Source: Formosimonas limnophila (GTDB taxonomy: Bacteria > Pseudomonadota > Gammaproteobacteria > Burkholderiales > Burkholderiaceae). From it: DNA of 64,000 nucleotides. The first letter of the stretch is position 1; the number at the start of each line of letters is the position of its first letter. The stretch lies in the NCBI RefSeq assembly GCF_014652675.1, contig NZ_BMZG01000005.1, positions 62,001-126,000 of the forward strand, written 5' to 3'. Both the position numbers and the translations under genes were made by a program. Positions 1 to 9,054 of the stretch are shown here, piece after piece. The notes beneath the pieces are model-generated. The model saw only the letters and a list, made by a program, of their open reading frames with translations, was not told the DNA's origin and searched no databases.

Positions 1-1
1 A

Positions 2-547
2 CACATTCCCAAACCATGCAAAACATGCCATGGCCAAGGTAAAGTTAAAAACAATAAAACCCTCGAAGTCAATATCCCTGCGGGCATTGAAGACGGCATG
101 CGGATCCGCAATGCAGGTAAAGGCGAGCCAGGCGTCAATGGCGGTCCTGCGGGTGATTTATTTGTTGAAATCCACATCAAAAAACACAACGTGTTTGAGC
201 GAGATGGTACTGACTTGCATTGCTCCGTCCCGATTTCTTTCTCGACTGCAGCACTCGGTGGCGACATCGAAGTCCCGACCTTGCACGGTGGCGCACATAT
301 GACAATTCCCGAGGGCACTCAAACAGGCCAGCGCTTCCGCCTACGTGGCAAAGGGATGCCTCATGTGCGTTCAGCCTCTACCATTGGTGATTTGTTCATT
401 CATGTCACATTAGAAACGCCCGTCAAGTTAAGTGGCGAACAGAAGGATCTGTTGCGTCAATTCGACGAATCTCTCAAATCCAATGGCGACAAACACAGCC
501 CACAAAGCAAGAGCTGGTTCGACAAGGTCAAAGGTTTTTTCGACTGA
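2..547 (+). CDS. dnaJ: Chaperone protein DnaJ, C-terminal part (5' end outside window)
   Basis: This is the C-terminal half of the Hsp40 co-chaperone that delivers unfolded clients to DnaK and stimulates its ATPase. The readable frame opens inside the zinc-binding region with the last CxxCxGxG repeat (CKTCHGQG). The C-terminal substrate-binding beta domains follow, including [13 protein letters not shown] and [10 protein letters not shown], both typical of DnaJ. The J domain and the first three zinc repeats lie upstream of the window. A strong rho-independent terminator follows the stop by about 30 bases. Family assignment is secure; only the 5' end is missing. Confidence 0.95.
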   Translation, partial: HIPKPCKTCHGQGKVKNNKTLEVNIPAGIEDGMRIRNAGKGEPGVNGGPAGDLFVEIHIKKHNVFERDGTDLHCSVPISFSTAALGGDIEVPTLHGGAHMTIPEGTQTGQRFRLRGKGMPHVRSASTIGDLFIHVTLETPVKLSGEQKDLLRQFDESLKSNGDKHSPQSKSWFDKVKGFFD

Positions 548-574
548 ATGTACAGATAATCATTGCTCCCCCCC

Positions 575-600
575 AATCGCACCATAAGGTGCGATTTTTT
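575..600 (+). terminator. Rho-independent terminator after dnaJ
   Basis: A 9-bp perfect stem (AATCGCACC / GGTGCGATT) with loop ATAA is followed by a T run. It lies 28 bases after the dnaJ stop codon. Confidence 0.85.
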
Positions 601-793
601 GTGAAAAGCAGCATGTCTCGTATCGCTGCACGGATACTCACCAGTCGCGGGGCATTTAGTTTGATACAAAAATAGTTTTAATTTGAGGGAACCTCTAAAA
701 ATCCCCCAGCACTCCGCGACTGGCCAAATATCCTAAAAATCACAAAAAAACAGCTTAAAAGCGGATTTTAGAGTCAAGTAATATACATTTTGC

Positions 794-815
794 GACTAAT
801 TCTAACGAATTAGTC
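794..815. other. Perfect 9-bp inverted repeat at the 3' end of the MocR-type regulator
   Basis: GACTAATTC-TAAC-GAATTAGTC forms a perfect hairpin 13 bases beyond the regulator's stop codon. On the minus strand no T run follows it, so it is a weak terminator candidate at best. It could act as a 3' mRNA stabiliser. Confidence 0.4.
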
Positions 816-828
816 CCCAAGCATTAAA

Positions 829-2346
829 TCACGTCAACACAGCCCCAATCATGTCTCCCAACCGTTTACCACACTCAACCAAGTCATTGGTATCAACATA
901 AGCAAAGCCAACCACCAAGCCACGCACATCCGTCTCACCAATATAATACCGTGACAGAGGCCTGACCGATAAACCATTCGACTGACACTGAGCGGACAGA
1001 GCCACGTCATCAATGTGCGAGGGTAACTTAATCACCAATAACAACCCCGCATCAACCACCACTTGCTGCACTTTGCCTTTGAGCGCTCGGTCAAGCACAG
1101 CGAGCAACAATGTTCGACGCTGCGCATAGGCTTGGCGCAGGCGGCGGATGTGCGTGGTGAAGTGCCCTTGGTCAATGAACTCTGCAAGTGCTGCTTGCAA
1201 ATGTAATTGACCAGGGCGGTATAAGTCATAAAGAGCTGTTTTGAATGAAGGAATCAAAGCATGCGGCAAAACAACGTAAGCGAGTTTGATACCAGGGTAA
1301 ATAACTTTAGAGAATGTACCCATGTACAACACACGCGGCACCCCCGCTTCAGCCGCCAAGCCTTGCAGTGAAGCCACAGGGCGACCTGCATAGCGGAACT
1401 CACTGTCATAGTCGTCCTCGAGTATCCATGCATTGGCACGCTGGGCGTATTCGATGAGGCTTTTACGACGCGCGAGCGACATAACCGCGCCAGTCGGGTA
1501 TTGATGGGAAGGGGTCACATAAATAAACTTCGGCGGCGGACTGGCCAAGTCCTCTGCGGATGGATTCATACCCTCAAGATCAACCGCAATAGGGCGAATG
1601 TTTAAATCATTGGCGTAAAATGAGCTCCAAGCCCCCCAGTAACAAGGATTCTCAACCCAAGCGATGTCGTTTTGATCCGCGAGCATACGGCTGATGAGGT
1701 CAAGTGACTGCTGCGTGCCGCCCGTGATGAGCACTTGGTCAGCATCGAGTGCGACGCCACGCGATACACGCAGATAGTCTGCCACGGCGCGTTTGAGCTG
1801 CAAATAACCACCCGTGGTGTCATAGTCATACAGGTTGACATCATCGCGACGCCAAACTTGGTTCTGGACGCGCTGCCATGTTTTGATGGGGAAATTGAGC
1901 AAATCCATCTTACCAGACAGTGCCAGAGGCTGAACTTCGTAAGCATCCATACCTTCTTCACGCGTCAGTCGTGCGCCGCGCTTGGATAAACTCACCGCCT
2001 CATCGTCTTCTGCGGCATCACCGAGAAACTGGTAGCGAACATGACTGCCATCGTTCGAGAAGCCATCAGGCAAGGCTTCAGCCACATAAGTACCGCTGCC
2101 TGTCTGACTCTCCACATAGCCCTCTGCCTGCAGCTGATCATACGCCGCGACAATCATGTTGCGAGAGGCGTCTAACTCACGCGCCAAGTCACGCGAGCTG
2201 GGCAACTTCGCACCAGCGGGCAAGCGACGGTTGACAATCGCCCCGCGAATCGCCTCATAAACACGTTTGTAACCCGGTAAGCGCGGATGAAAGTCTTGAC
2301 GCTCCAATTCGGTTTGCAGCAATTCAGCCAGTGGCGTTCGTTTCAT
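829..2346 (-). CDS. MocR/GabR-family PLP-dependent transcriptional regulator
   Basis: A 505-aa regulator made of an N-terminal GntR-type winged helix (about residues 24-90, with LPSSRDLARELDASRN) joined to a fold-type I aminotransferase-like domain. The aminotransferase part keeps the PLP-site signatures ILEDDYDSEFRY (about 309-319) and TFSK, whose Lys347 is the expected Schiff-base lysine. Family members such as GabR, TauR and PdxR sense an amine or PLP adduct and bind direct repeats in a divergent promoter. Here it diverges from puuD across 283 bases and heads a putrescine/GABA catabolic cluster. I infer that it controls polyamine or GABA use and its own transcription. The ligand cannot be read from the sequence. 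The start is ATG, overlapping no other gene. Confidence 0.9.
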   Translation of the reverse strand: MKRTPLAELLQTELERQDFHPRLPGYKRVYEAIRGAIVNRRLPAGAKLPSSRDLARELDASRNMIVAAYDQLQAEGYVESQTGSGTYVAEALPDGFSNDGSHVRYQFLGDAAEDDEAVSLSKRGARLTREEGMDAYEVQPLALSGKMDLLNFPIKTWQRVQNQVWRRDDVNLYDYDTTGGYLQLKRAVADYLRVSRGVALDADQVLITGGTQQSLDLISRMLADQNDIAWVENPCYWGAWSSFYANDLNIRPIAVDLEGMNPSAEDLASPPPKFIYVTPSHQYPTGAVMSLARRKSLIEYAQRANAWILEDDYDSEFRYAGRPVASLQGLAAEAGVPRVLYMGTFSKVIYPGIKLAYVVLPHALIPSFKTALYDLYRPGQLHLQAALAEFIDQGHFTTHIRRLRQAYAQRRTLLLAVLDRALKGKVQQVVVDAGLLLVIKLPSHIDDVALSAQCQSNGLSVRPLSRYYIGETDVRGLVVGFAYVDTNDLVECGKRLGDMIGAVLT

Positions 2347-2484
2347 ATGTGTCTCAAATCAATCTGTTATTTATCATGTTTGCCAAACGAGTGTTCATTC
2401 AAAGAGCTCTGAACAAAAAGCATCCGCCACCAACTGGCTTAATTTTCACTCAGATTTTAACCACTAAATCAAACCATTTCAACA

Positions 2485-2542
2485 AAAAGTGGTTCAAGCC
2501 ATCATATAAAAGTGGCACTGCCTATAGAACCAATGCTACACT
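2485..2542 (+). promoter_or_regulatory. Candidate operator and promoter between the MocR-type regulator and puuD
   Basis: Two direct repeats, AAAAGTGGTTC (2485-2495) and AAAAGTGGCAC (2508-2518), are spaced 23 bases apart. An inverted half-site, GAACCAATG (2527-2535), follows. A possible -10 TACACT at 2537-2542 with a weak -35 over the second repeat would serve puuD. Direct repeats are the usual operator form for GabR/PdxR-type proteins. The motif recurs upstream of puuC. Binding itself is inference. Confidence 0.45.
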
Positions 2543-2629
2543 ACAATCATCATTAACCCACATTGCGCCCCACCATGCCTAACAAAAAGGCATCAAAAGC
2601 GTCTGCCGAACAGGAGTTTCACCCTCACC

Positions 2630-3382
2630 ATGGCTCGTCCTCCCATTATCTTGATTCCCTCATGCAGCAACGACATCCGTGGTCATGCGTCACACACGGT
2701 TCAGAGAAAATACACCGACGCGGTGTTTTATGGCAGCGACATGACACCACTACTCATTCCTGCAATGGGCTCAGCTCTGGACATTGAGGTACTACTGGGT
2801 GTGGCAAGCGGGATTTTCTTATCAGGCTCGCCATCAAATGTCGGCGCGGCACTGTATGGAGAAGAAGTGACACAGCCTCATTTGCCACAAGATCATTTGC
2901 GCGATGATGTAACGATTCCGCTGGTCAAGGCAGCGATTGCACGTGGCGTCCCGATTTTGGGGGTGTGCCGCGGATTTCAAGAAATCAATGTGGCGCTCGG
3001 TGGCTCACTGCATCAAGCCGTGCATGATTTGGATGACTACGACACACATCTTCTACAAGGTGATGTCACACCTGATGAGCGCTATGGCTTTAGCCACCCA
3101 GCTCGCTTGGTTGAAGGCGGCGTGTTGCACCAGATGCTGGGAAAAACCGACATTCAGGTCAATTCTGTCCATGGCCAAGGCATCAAGTTTTTGGCCCCCA
3201 GCTTGGTGGCAGAAGCCTTTGCCCCTGATGGTTTAATTGAAGCATTTAGAATGAAAGACCACCCCAATTTCGGAATTGCTGTGCAGTGGCACCCCGAATG
3301 GAAGATGTCAGAAAACCCAGACTCCATCGCCATGTTCAAAGCATTTGGACAAGCCTGTCTGGATTATAGCAACACCCAATAA
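2630..3382 (+). CDS. puuD: Gamma-glutamyl-gamma-aminobutyrate hydrolase (peptidase C26 / class I GATase-like)
   Basis: Hydrolyses gamma-glutamyl-GABA to glutamate and GABA, the last step of the PuuABCD putrescine route. The 250-aa protein has the C26 layout: nucleophile elbow GVCRGFQ with Cys113, and the late catalytic pair in QWHPEW (His221, Glu223). The length matches the family. The ATG at 2630 follows an AGGAG at rather long spacing (about 13 bases). puuA follows 72 bases downstream, and the MocR-type regulator is divergent. Some C26 relatives act on other gamma-glutamyl compounds, but the neighbours make PuuD the best reading. Confidence 0.9.
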   Translation: MARPPIILIPSCSNDIRGHASHTVQRKYTDAVFYGSDMTPLLIPAMGSALDIEVLLGVASGIFLSGSPSNVGAALYGEEVTQPHLPQDHLRDDVTIPLVKAAIARGVPILGVCRGFQEINVALGGSLHQAVHDLDDYDTHLLQGDVTPDERYGFSHPARLVEGGVLHQMLGKTDIQVNSVHGQGIKFLAPSLVAEAFAPDGLIEAFRMKDHPNFGIAVQWHPEWKMSENPDSIAMFKAFGQACLDYSNTQ

Positions 3383-3454
3383 CCTCACACAGCAACCGAA
3401 ACACATCGCCCCAATCACTCAAGCAGGCATACAGAATTACACAGGAGATACAAA

Positions 3455-4822
3455 ATGGCACTACAAAAATTCACCACCCTCAACGAGATGGATCGCTGGC
3501 TCGATGAAAATCGCGTCACCGAAGTGGAATGTCTCGTCCCCGACCTCACAGGCATCGCAAAAGGAAAAATCTTACCGCGCAACAAGTTCTCAGAGGAACG
3601 CGGGATGCGTCTGCCCGAAGCCATTTTTGGCTCAACGGTGACGGGCGAATACCCCGAAGACAAAGCTCTAGACGGCATCATCGCCCCAACCGACATGGAC
3701 ATGGAGCTACGTCCCGACCCATCGACGGTACGCCTCGTGCCTTGGGCGTCTGACGCTACAGCTCAAGTGTTGCATGATTGCTTCAATATGGATGGCACGC
3801 TGGTGGAGTTCGCACCGCGCTCGGTGCTGCGCCGCGTTGAAGAATTATTCGCTGCTGAAGGTTGGGTACCTGTCGTCGCGCCCGAACTGGAGTTTTACCT
3901 TGTCGCACGCAACACTGACCCAAATCAATTGCTCATCCCGCCGATTGGCCGAAATGGTCGCCGCGAAGCAGGTCGCCAATCATACTCGATTGACGCGGTA
4001 AATGAATTTGACCCTCTGTTTGAAGACATTTACGACTACTGCGAAGCGATGGATTTGGACGTGGACACATTGATTCACGAATGGGGTGCCGGTCAAATGG
4101 AGATTAACTTCCTCCACGGGGCACCACTCGATTTGGCCGACAAAGTGTTTTTCTTCAAACGCACCTTACGCGAGGCAGCCATTCGTCACGAGATGTTCGC
4201 CACGTTCATGGCCAAGCCAATGCAAAACGAACCTGGCTCGGCCATGCATATCCACCAGTCCATCGTGGATGCCAAAACCGGTAAAAACATCTTCTCAAAC
4301 GAAGACGGCACACGCTCTGAGACGTTCATGCATTACATCGGTGGGTTGCAAAAATACATGCCACTCGCCATGGCACTCGTAGCACCGTATGTCAATTCAT
4401 ACCGCCGCATCACCAAACACACCGCCGCACCGATTAACGTGCAATGGGCGCAAGACAACCGAACCGTCGGCCTGCGCGTTCCAGCATCAAGCCCTCAAGC
4501 TCGCCGTGTCGAAAACCGCGTCGTCGGCTCGGATGCAAACCCCTACGTTGCACTTGCTGTCACTCTGGCCTGCGGCTACCTTGGTATGAAGAACAAAATC
4601 AAGCCATCTGCCGAAACCTTTGGCGCAGTCAACGACTTAGACTTTGAGCTTCCACGCAGCCTCGGCGAAGCCCTCGACGCCCTGCGCGAATGCCCAGAAC
4701 TCCACGAAGTACTCGGCCCGAAATTCGTTCAGGTTTACCTTGCAGTGAAAGAAGCTGAGTATGAGGAATTCATGAAAGTGATTAGCCCGTGGGAGCGGGA
4801 GAATTTACTGCTGAACGTTTAA
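3455..4822 (+). CDS. puuA: Glutamine synthetase-family protein, probable gamma-glutamylputrescine synthetase
   Basis: A 455-aa GS-fold ligase predicted to join glutamate to putrescine with ATP, the first committed step of the gamma-glutamylated pathway. GS signatures are visible: the N-terminal beta-grasp (about 1-110), the metal/glutamate site in EFYL and QMEINFLHG, the ATP-site motif GSAMHIHQS, and NSYRRITKHTAAP with NRTVGLRVP. It lacks the C-terminal adenylylation tyrosine motif of GlnA, as expected for PuuA-type paralogues. It is translated from a clear AGGAG site and sits directly after puuD. Biosynthetic GlnA is an unlikely alternative given the context. Confidence 0.88.
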   Translation: MALQKFTTLNEMDRWLDENRVTEVECLVPDLTGIAKGKILPRNKFSEERGMRLPEAIFGSTVTGEYPEDKALDGIIAPTDMDMELRPDPSTVRLVPWASDATAQVLHDCFNMDGTLVEFAPRSVLRRVEELFAAEGWVPVVAPELEFYLVARNTDPNQLLIPPIGRNGRREAGRQSYSIDAVNEFDPLFEDIYDYCEAMDLDVDTLIHEWGAGQMEINFLHGAPLDLADKVFFFKRTLREAAIRHEMFATFMAKPMQNEPGSAMHIHQSIVDAKTGKNIFSNEDGTRSETFMHYIGGLQKYMPLAMALVAPYVNSYRRITKHTAAPINVQWAQDNRTVGLRVPASSPQARRVENRVVGSDANPYVALAVTLACGYLGMKNKIKPSAETFGAVNDLDFELPRSLGEALDALRECPELHEVLGPKFVQVYLAVKEAEYEEFMKVISPWERENLLLNV

Positions 4823-4829
4823 TGATTCA

Positions 4830-4856
4830 GGTGGGCTTTTTGCCCACCTTTGTTTT
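4830..4856 (+). terminator. Rho-independent terminator after puuA
   Basis: The stem GGTGGGC / GCCCACC with a TTTTT loop is followed by TTTGTTTT, seven bases after the puuA stop. It would separate puuDA from the aminotransferase gene or only attenuate read-through. Confidence 0.8.
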
Positions 4857-5005
4857 GAGCCGCATAATTGTGCTGTCGAACAAAGGCTTTAACCACAACT
4901 TCAAGCTTCACCATCCACTTTTACGCCATCATCCCATCCATTCCACCCACCGCAGAACACATTCACTACACTGCGTTTACAAATATTTAAACTCATGGAG
5001 ACAAC

Positions 5006-6385
5006 ATGACCCAAATCAACACCGCTGCGCTGCAAAAACTCGACTCTGCACACTATCTGCATCCCTTCACCGATCACACTGATTTGGCGAAAAAAGGAGC
5101 ACGAATCATCACGAAAGCGCAAGGCGTGCACATTTGGGATTCAAATGACAACCAGATTCTCGACGGCATGAGCGGGCTGTGGTGTGTGAACATGGGCTAT
5201 GGTCAGCAGTCGCTGGTCGATGCCGCCACGAAACAGATGCAAACACTGCCGTTTTACAACAGCTTTTTCAACACCTCGGTCGAGCCTGCAATTGAACTGG
5301 CGACGTTGTTGTCTGAAATCACGCCGCCGCAGTTCAATCATGTCTTTTATAGCTCGTCTGGTTCAGAATCAAACGACACGATTTTGCGTATGGTTCGTCG
5401 CTACTGGGACATGCAGGGCGAGAAGCAACGCAAAACCATCATCAGCCGTAAAAACGCGTACCACGGCTCAACCGTCGCGGGCGCATCTCTTGGCGGCATG
5501 ACGGGCATGCATGAGCAGGGTGACTTACCGATTCCAGGGATTGTCCACATTGAGCAACCGTATTTGCGCGAAGCGGTCAAAGACAAGCCAGAACTCAAAG
5601 ATCTATCCGAGGACGAATTCGGCATCGTCGCCGCTGGCTGGTTAGAGGAAAAAATCCTTGAAATCGGCAAAGACAAAGTCGCCGCTTTCATCGGCGAACC
5701 TGTCCAAGGCGCAGGTGGCGTCATCATCCCGCCGAAAACCTACTGGCCAGAAATCCAACGCATTTGTGACAAATACGGCATCCTGCTCATTTCTGATGAA
5801 GTCATTTGCGGCTTCGGTCGCCTCGGCACATGGTTCGGCTGCGAAACAATGGGCACAAAGCCTGATTTCATGACATTCGCCAAAGGTGTCACCTCAGGTT
5901 ACATCCCTCTCGGCGGCGCGATGGTCAGTCAGCGCGTGGTCGATGTGATTTACAAAGACGGCGACTTCAACCATGGTTACACCTACTCGGGCCATCCTGT
6001 AGCCTGCGCTGTGGCTCTGGCAAACATCAAACTGATGCAAAAGCTCGACATCGTCAACACGGTCAAAAACGACACGGCACCGTATCTGAAAAAAATGTTT
6101 GAAGCCCTCAATGACCATCCACTCGTCGCCGATGCTCAGACACTCGGTATGGTTGGCGGCTTGGTTCTTGTGAAAGACAAAGACAAAAACATCGGTTTTG
6201 ATGACGACGACAACGTCGGTATGATTTGCCGAGGCCACTGTTTTGACAACGGCCTCGTCATGCGCGCCGTCGGCGATCGCATGATTATCGCGCCGCCACT
6301 CACCATGGCACATGACAACATCGACGAGTTGTTAAGCAAAGCGCGCAAAGCCCTCGATGCAACGCTCAAGGATGTCTCAAAATAA
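5006..6385 (+). CDS. spuC: Class III omega-aminotransferase, probable putrescine-pyruvate aminotransferase (SpuC-like)
   Basis: A 459-aa fold-type I PLP enzyme. Class III signatures are the PLP-phosphate region SSSGSESNDT, the cofactor aspartate in LLISDEVICGFGR, and the Schiff-base lysine in FAKGVTSGYIPLGG. SpuC-type enzymes transaminate putrescine with pyruvate, giving 4-aminobutyraldehyde, which an aldehyde dehydrogenase such as the one at 16163 can oxidise. The start at 5006 has a GGAG six bases upstream. Placement between puuA and the potFGHI importer supports polyamine use over other omega-amino acids. The cell would have two routes from putrescine to GABA. Substrate preference is inferred. 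Confidence 0.85.
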   Translation: MTQINTAALQKLDSAHYLHPFTDHTDLAKKGARIITKAQGVHIWDSNDNQILDGMSGLWCVNMGYGQQSLVDAATKQMQTLPFYNSFFNTSVEPAIELATLLSEITPPQFNHVFYSSSGSESNDTILRMVRRYWDMQGEKQRKTIISRKNAYHGSTVAGASLGGMTGMHEQGDLPIPGIVHIEQPYLREAVKDKPELKDLSEDEFGIVAAGWLEEKILEIGKDKVAAFIGEPVQGAGGVIIPPKTYWPEIQRICDKYGILLISDEVICGFGRLGTWFGCETMGTKPDFMTFAKGVTSGYIPLGGAMVSQRVVDVIYKDGDFNHGYTYSGHPVACAVALANIKLMQKLDIVNTVKNDTAPYLKKMFEALNDHPLVADAQTLGMVGGLVLVKDKDKNIGFDDDDNVGMICRGHCFDNGLVMRAVGDRMIIAPPLTMAHDNIDELLSKARKALDATLKDVSK

Positions 6386-6547
6386 ACGACACAGTTTTTC
6401 GTGCATTTTGCCCACTTTTGGTGCAAAATCACTGCTCATGAACGTCCGTGCGCAATCATAAGGCATGACACTCAGCTCAAACCGCTTTACTATAAGTTGT
6501 GGTATTTTTTCCAATGATTCACTTTGCTTTGTTTAGGAGACAAACTC

Positions 6548-7714
6548 ATGAATGCAAAAAACCTCCGCCATTTTGGCCTATCAATGTTTGCAGCTTTAGT
6601 TTTAACCGCTTGTGGCGGTGACAAGCCAGCTGAAAAACCAGCTGATGCAGCACCAGCGGATGCCAAATCAACTGAAGCGGCTCCTGTAAAGCTATCAGGT
6701 CAAGTCAGCATCTATAACTGGGCAGAATACATCCCTGAAGCCATGGCTGCTGATTTTGAAAAGCAAACCACCGTTAAAGTCAATTACGACACGTTTGACA
6801 CCGACGAAACGCTCAATGCAAAAATCATCGCGGGCAACACAGGCTACGACATCGTGATACCAGGTTCTGCTTGGGGCGAGCAACAAATCAAACAAGGCAA
6901 ATACCTCAAGCTCGATAAGAGCAAAATCCCGAACTACAAAAACCTCGACCCAGCGCTGATGGAACAAGTCGCCAAGATGGATCCAAACAATGAGCATTTA
7001 ATTCCTTGGGCATGGGGCTTTACAGGTATAGGTATCAACGAAGACAAGGTTATGAAAGCACTGGGCGGCATGCCTTTGCCAGAGAACCCGTTTGACTTGG
7101 TATTTAAGCCTGAGTACACCAGCAAACTCAAATCTTGCGGTATTTTCATGCTCGACTCACCGTCAGAGGTTTTGCCAGCTGCCTTGCAATACATGGGCAA
7201 AGAACCAAACAGCTCTAATGTGGCTGACTACACAGACGCTCTGAACAACTTACTCAAACCTGTGCGCGCCGACGTTCGTAAATTTGGCGACTCAGGTGTG
7301 GTCAATGACTTTGCAAATGGCAATCTGTGTGTGGCATTGGCATGGTCAGGTGACATCAACATGGCTGCAAAACGCGCCAACAACCCAAAAATGCGCATGT
7401 TGCTCGGCAAGGGCGGTATCGTGTTCTTCGATACCATGGCGATTCCAGCTGACTCTAAAAACGTGGACAATGCTTATGCATGGATTAACTACTATTTAGA
7501 TGCCAAAGTCGGTTCAGCCATGACCAATGAACTCGGTTATGCCACTGCAAACAAAGCGTCATTGGAGTTCGTCGCTCCAGAAGAAGCGGCAAACAAAACG
7601 ATTTTCTTAGACGCGGCGGTTCTGAAAGAAATGGCACCTCGCCGCTTACCAGAGTCTGAAGACGCTCGCAAAGCCATGACTGACGTATTCCGTCAATTCA
7701 AGTCAGGCAAGTAA
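6548..7714 (+). CDS. potF: Polyamine ABC transporter periplasmic substrate-binding lipoprotein (PotF/PotD family)
   Basis: The extracytoplasmic receptor of the putrescine/spermidine importer encoded by the next three genes. The start chosen at 6548 has TAGGAGACAAACTC directly upstream and gives a lipoprotein signal peptide ending in the lipobox LTAC, so the mature protein is lipid-anchored. The alternative in-frame ATG at 6524 would add eight residues before the signal. Family motifs include VSIYNWAEYIPE and GYDIVIPGS. An Ala/Lys/Pro-rich linker follows the cysteine. A strong hairpin separates it from potG, which would favour an excess of receptor over the membrane complex. Confidence 0.92.
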   Translation: MNAKNLRHFGLSMFAALVLTACGGDKPAEKPADAAPADAKSTEAAPVKLSGQVSIYNWAEYIPEAMAADFEKQTTVKVNYDTFDTDETLNAKIIAGNTGYDIVIPGSAWGEQQIKQGKYLKLDKSKIPNYKNLDPALMEQVAKMDPNNEHLIPWAWGFTGIGINEDKVMKALGGMPLPENPFDLVFKPEYTSKLKSCGIFMLDSPSEVLPAALQYMGKEPNSSNVADYTDALNNLLKPVRADVRKFGDSGVVNDFANGNLCVALAWSGDINMAAKRANNPKMRMLLGKGGIVFFDTMAIPADSKNVDNAYAWINYYLDAKVGSAMTNELGYATANKASLEFVAPEEAANKTIFLDAAVLKEMAPRRLPESEDARKAMTDVFRQFKSGK

Positions 7715-7718
7715 GCCC

Positions 7719-7758
7719 ATAAGCCTCGCAGTGCTGTTCGCTGCGAGGCTTATTTTTT
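7719..7758 (+). terminator. Strong intra-operon terminator between potF and potG
   Basis: ATAAGCCTCGCAG pairs with CTGCGAGGCTTAT (13-bp stem, 9-base loop) and is followed by TTTTT. It starts four bases after the potF stop. Read-through or a second promoter in 7759-7932 must supply potGHI. Confidence 0.85.
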
Positions 7759-7932
7759 CTTCGCTTTGCTTGAGTCCTCATCACAGCACCGTGTTTCGCA
7801 CTCTGTTTCGTCATTCACAACGCGTCACGAAAAGAACCACGATGCTGTCATGACTGCTTTGGTCATTTTCAATGGATTTATTCTTTCACACCCACTGGCG
7901 GACACAACCGCCCGCCACATGAGGAGACACAC

Positions 7933-9042
7933 ATGACGGCCACCCCTGCACGCGATGCGTCATTTTTAAGCATTGATAACCTTGAAAAAAAATTCGGCGA
8001 CATGACCGCCGTCAACAAGGTGTCTATCGACATTGCCCAAGGCGAGATTTTTGCGCTACTGGGCAGCTCAGGCTGTGGTAAATCCACTCTGCTGCGTATG
8101 CTGGCTGGCTTTGAGTCGCCGACCTCTGGGCGCATTTTGCTCGGTGGCCAAGACATCTCAAATGTCCCACCCTACAAACGCCCCATCAACATGATGTTTC
8201 AATCCTACGCGCTGTTCCCACACTTAAATGTTTGGGACAACATCGCCTTTGGTCTGCGTCGTGATGGTTTATCTAAGGACGTTGTGGCTGAAAAAGTAGA
8301 GTCCATGCTCAAGCTCACGCAGCTGACCAAATTTGCTAAACGCAAACCACACCAACTATCAGGTGGCCAACAACAACGCGTCGCACTCGCCCGCAGTTTG
8401 GCCAAAGAGCCAAAACTATTGCTGCTTGATGAACCACTCGGTGCATTGGACAAAAAATTACGCGAAGCCACACAGTTTGAGCTCGTTAACATCATCGAAA
8501 AAGTCGGCGTGACCTGCGTCATGGTGACACATGACCAAGAAGAGGCCATGACCATGGCCAACCGCATCGCCATCATGTCCAACGGCGAATTCCTCCAAGT
8601 CGGCTCGCCCACAGAAGTGTACGAAACTCCGCGCACAGAGTTCGTTGCGGACTTCATTGGTAACGTGAACTTGTTTGAAGGCGAAATTATCTTAGAAAAC
8701 TTAGAAACCGCCGAAGTCCAAACCGCCGATGCGCTGCACGTCATCGACCATGCCATCACAGGTCAAGTCGGCTCGAAAGTCACCATCGCCATCCGCCCAG
8801 AAAAAATCGACATCACCCGCGAAGCACCGAGCCATCGCGGCAACCAAACCAAAGGTGAAGTCACCGAGGTCTCATACTACGGCTCAGACACGATTTATCA
8901 CGTCAAACTGAACGGCACAGGCAAAGTGGTTAAAGTACAAAACGCAAACACCTCTCGCCTGTCTAATGAAGACAAATTCACATGGGGTGAGCAAGTGCAC
9001 CTGTCGTGGACATCTGAAGCCATCGTACCTTTGTACCTATAA
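7933..9042 (+). CDS. potG: Polyamine ABC transporter ATP-binding protein
   Basis: The 369-aa ATPase of the PotFGHI-type importer. Walker A is GSSGCGKST (from residue 44), the signature is LSGGQQQRVALARS, Walker B is LLLLDEPLGALD, and the switch histidine is in MVTHDQEEA. The C-terminal ~120 residues form the TOBE/OB regulatory domain (IAIRPEKIDI). The ribosome site GAGGAGA precedes the ATG. It is followed 12 bases later by potH. PotA of the spermidine system is nearly indistinguishable, but the order F-G-H-I argues for PotG. Confidence 0.93.
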   Translation: MTATPARDASFLSIDNLEKKFGDMTAVNKVSIDIAQGEIFALLGSSGCGKSTLLRMLAGFESPTSGRILLGGQDISNVPPYKRPINMMFQSYALFPHLNVWDNIAFGLRRDGLSKDVVAEKVESMLKLTQLTKFAKRKPHQLSGGQQQRVALARSLAKEPKLLLLDEPLGALDKKLREATQFELVNIIEKVGVTCVMVTHDQEEAMTMANRIAIMSNGEFLQVGSPTEVYETPRTEFVADFIGNVNLFEGEIILENLETAEVQTADALHVIDHAITGQVGSKVTIAIRPEKIDITREAPSHRGNQTKGEVTEVSYYGSDTIYHVKLNGTGKVVKVQNANTSRLSNEDKFTWGEQVHLSWTSEAIVPLYL

Positions 9043-9054
9043 AAGGGGACTGAC

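Noticed and set aside
6403-6432. Possible terminator after the aminotransferase gene (ATTTTGC ... GCAAAAT)
   Set aside because: Only a seven-base AT-rich stem with an 11-base loop and no clean T run.
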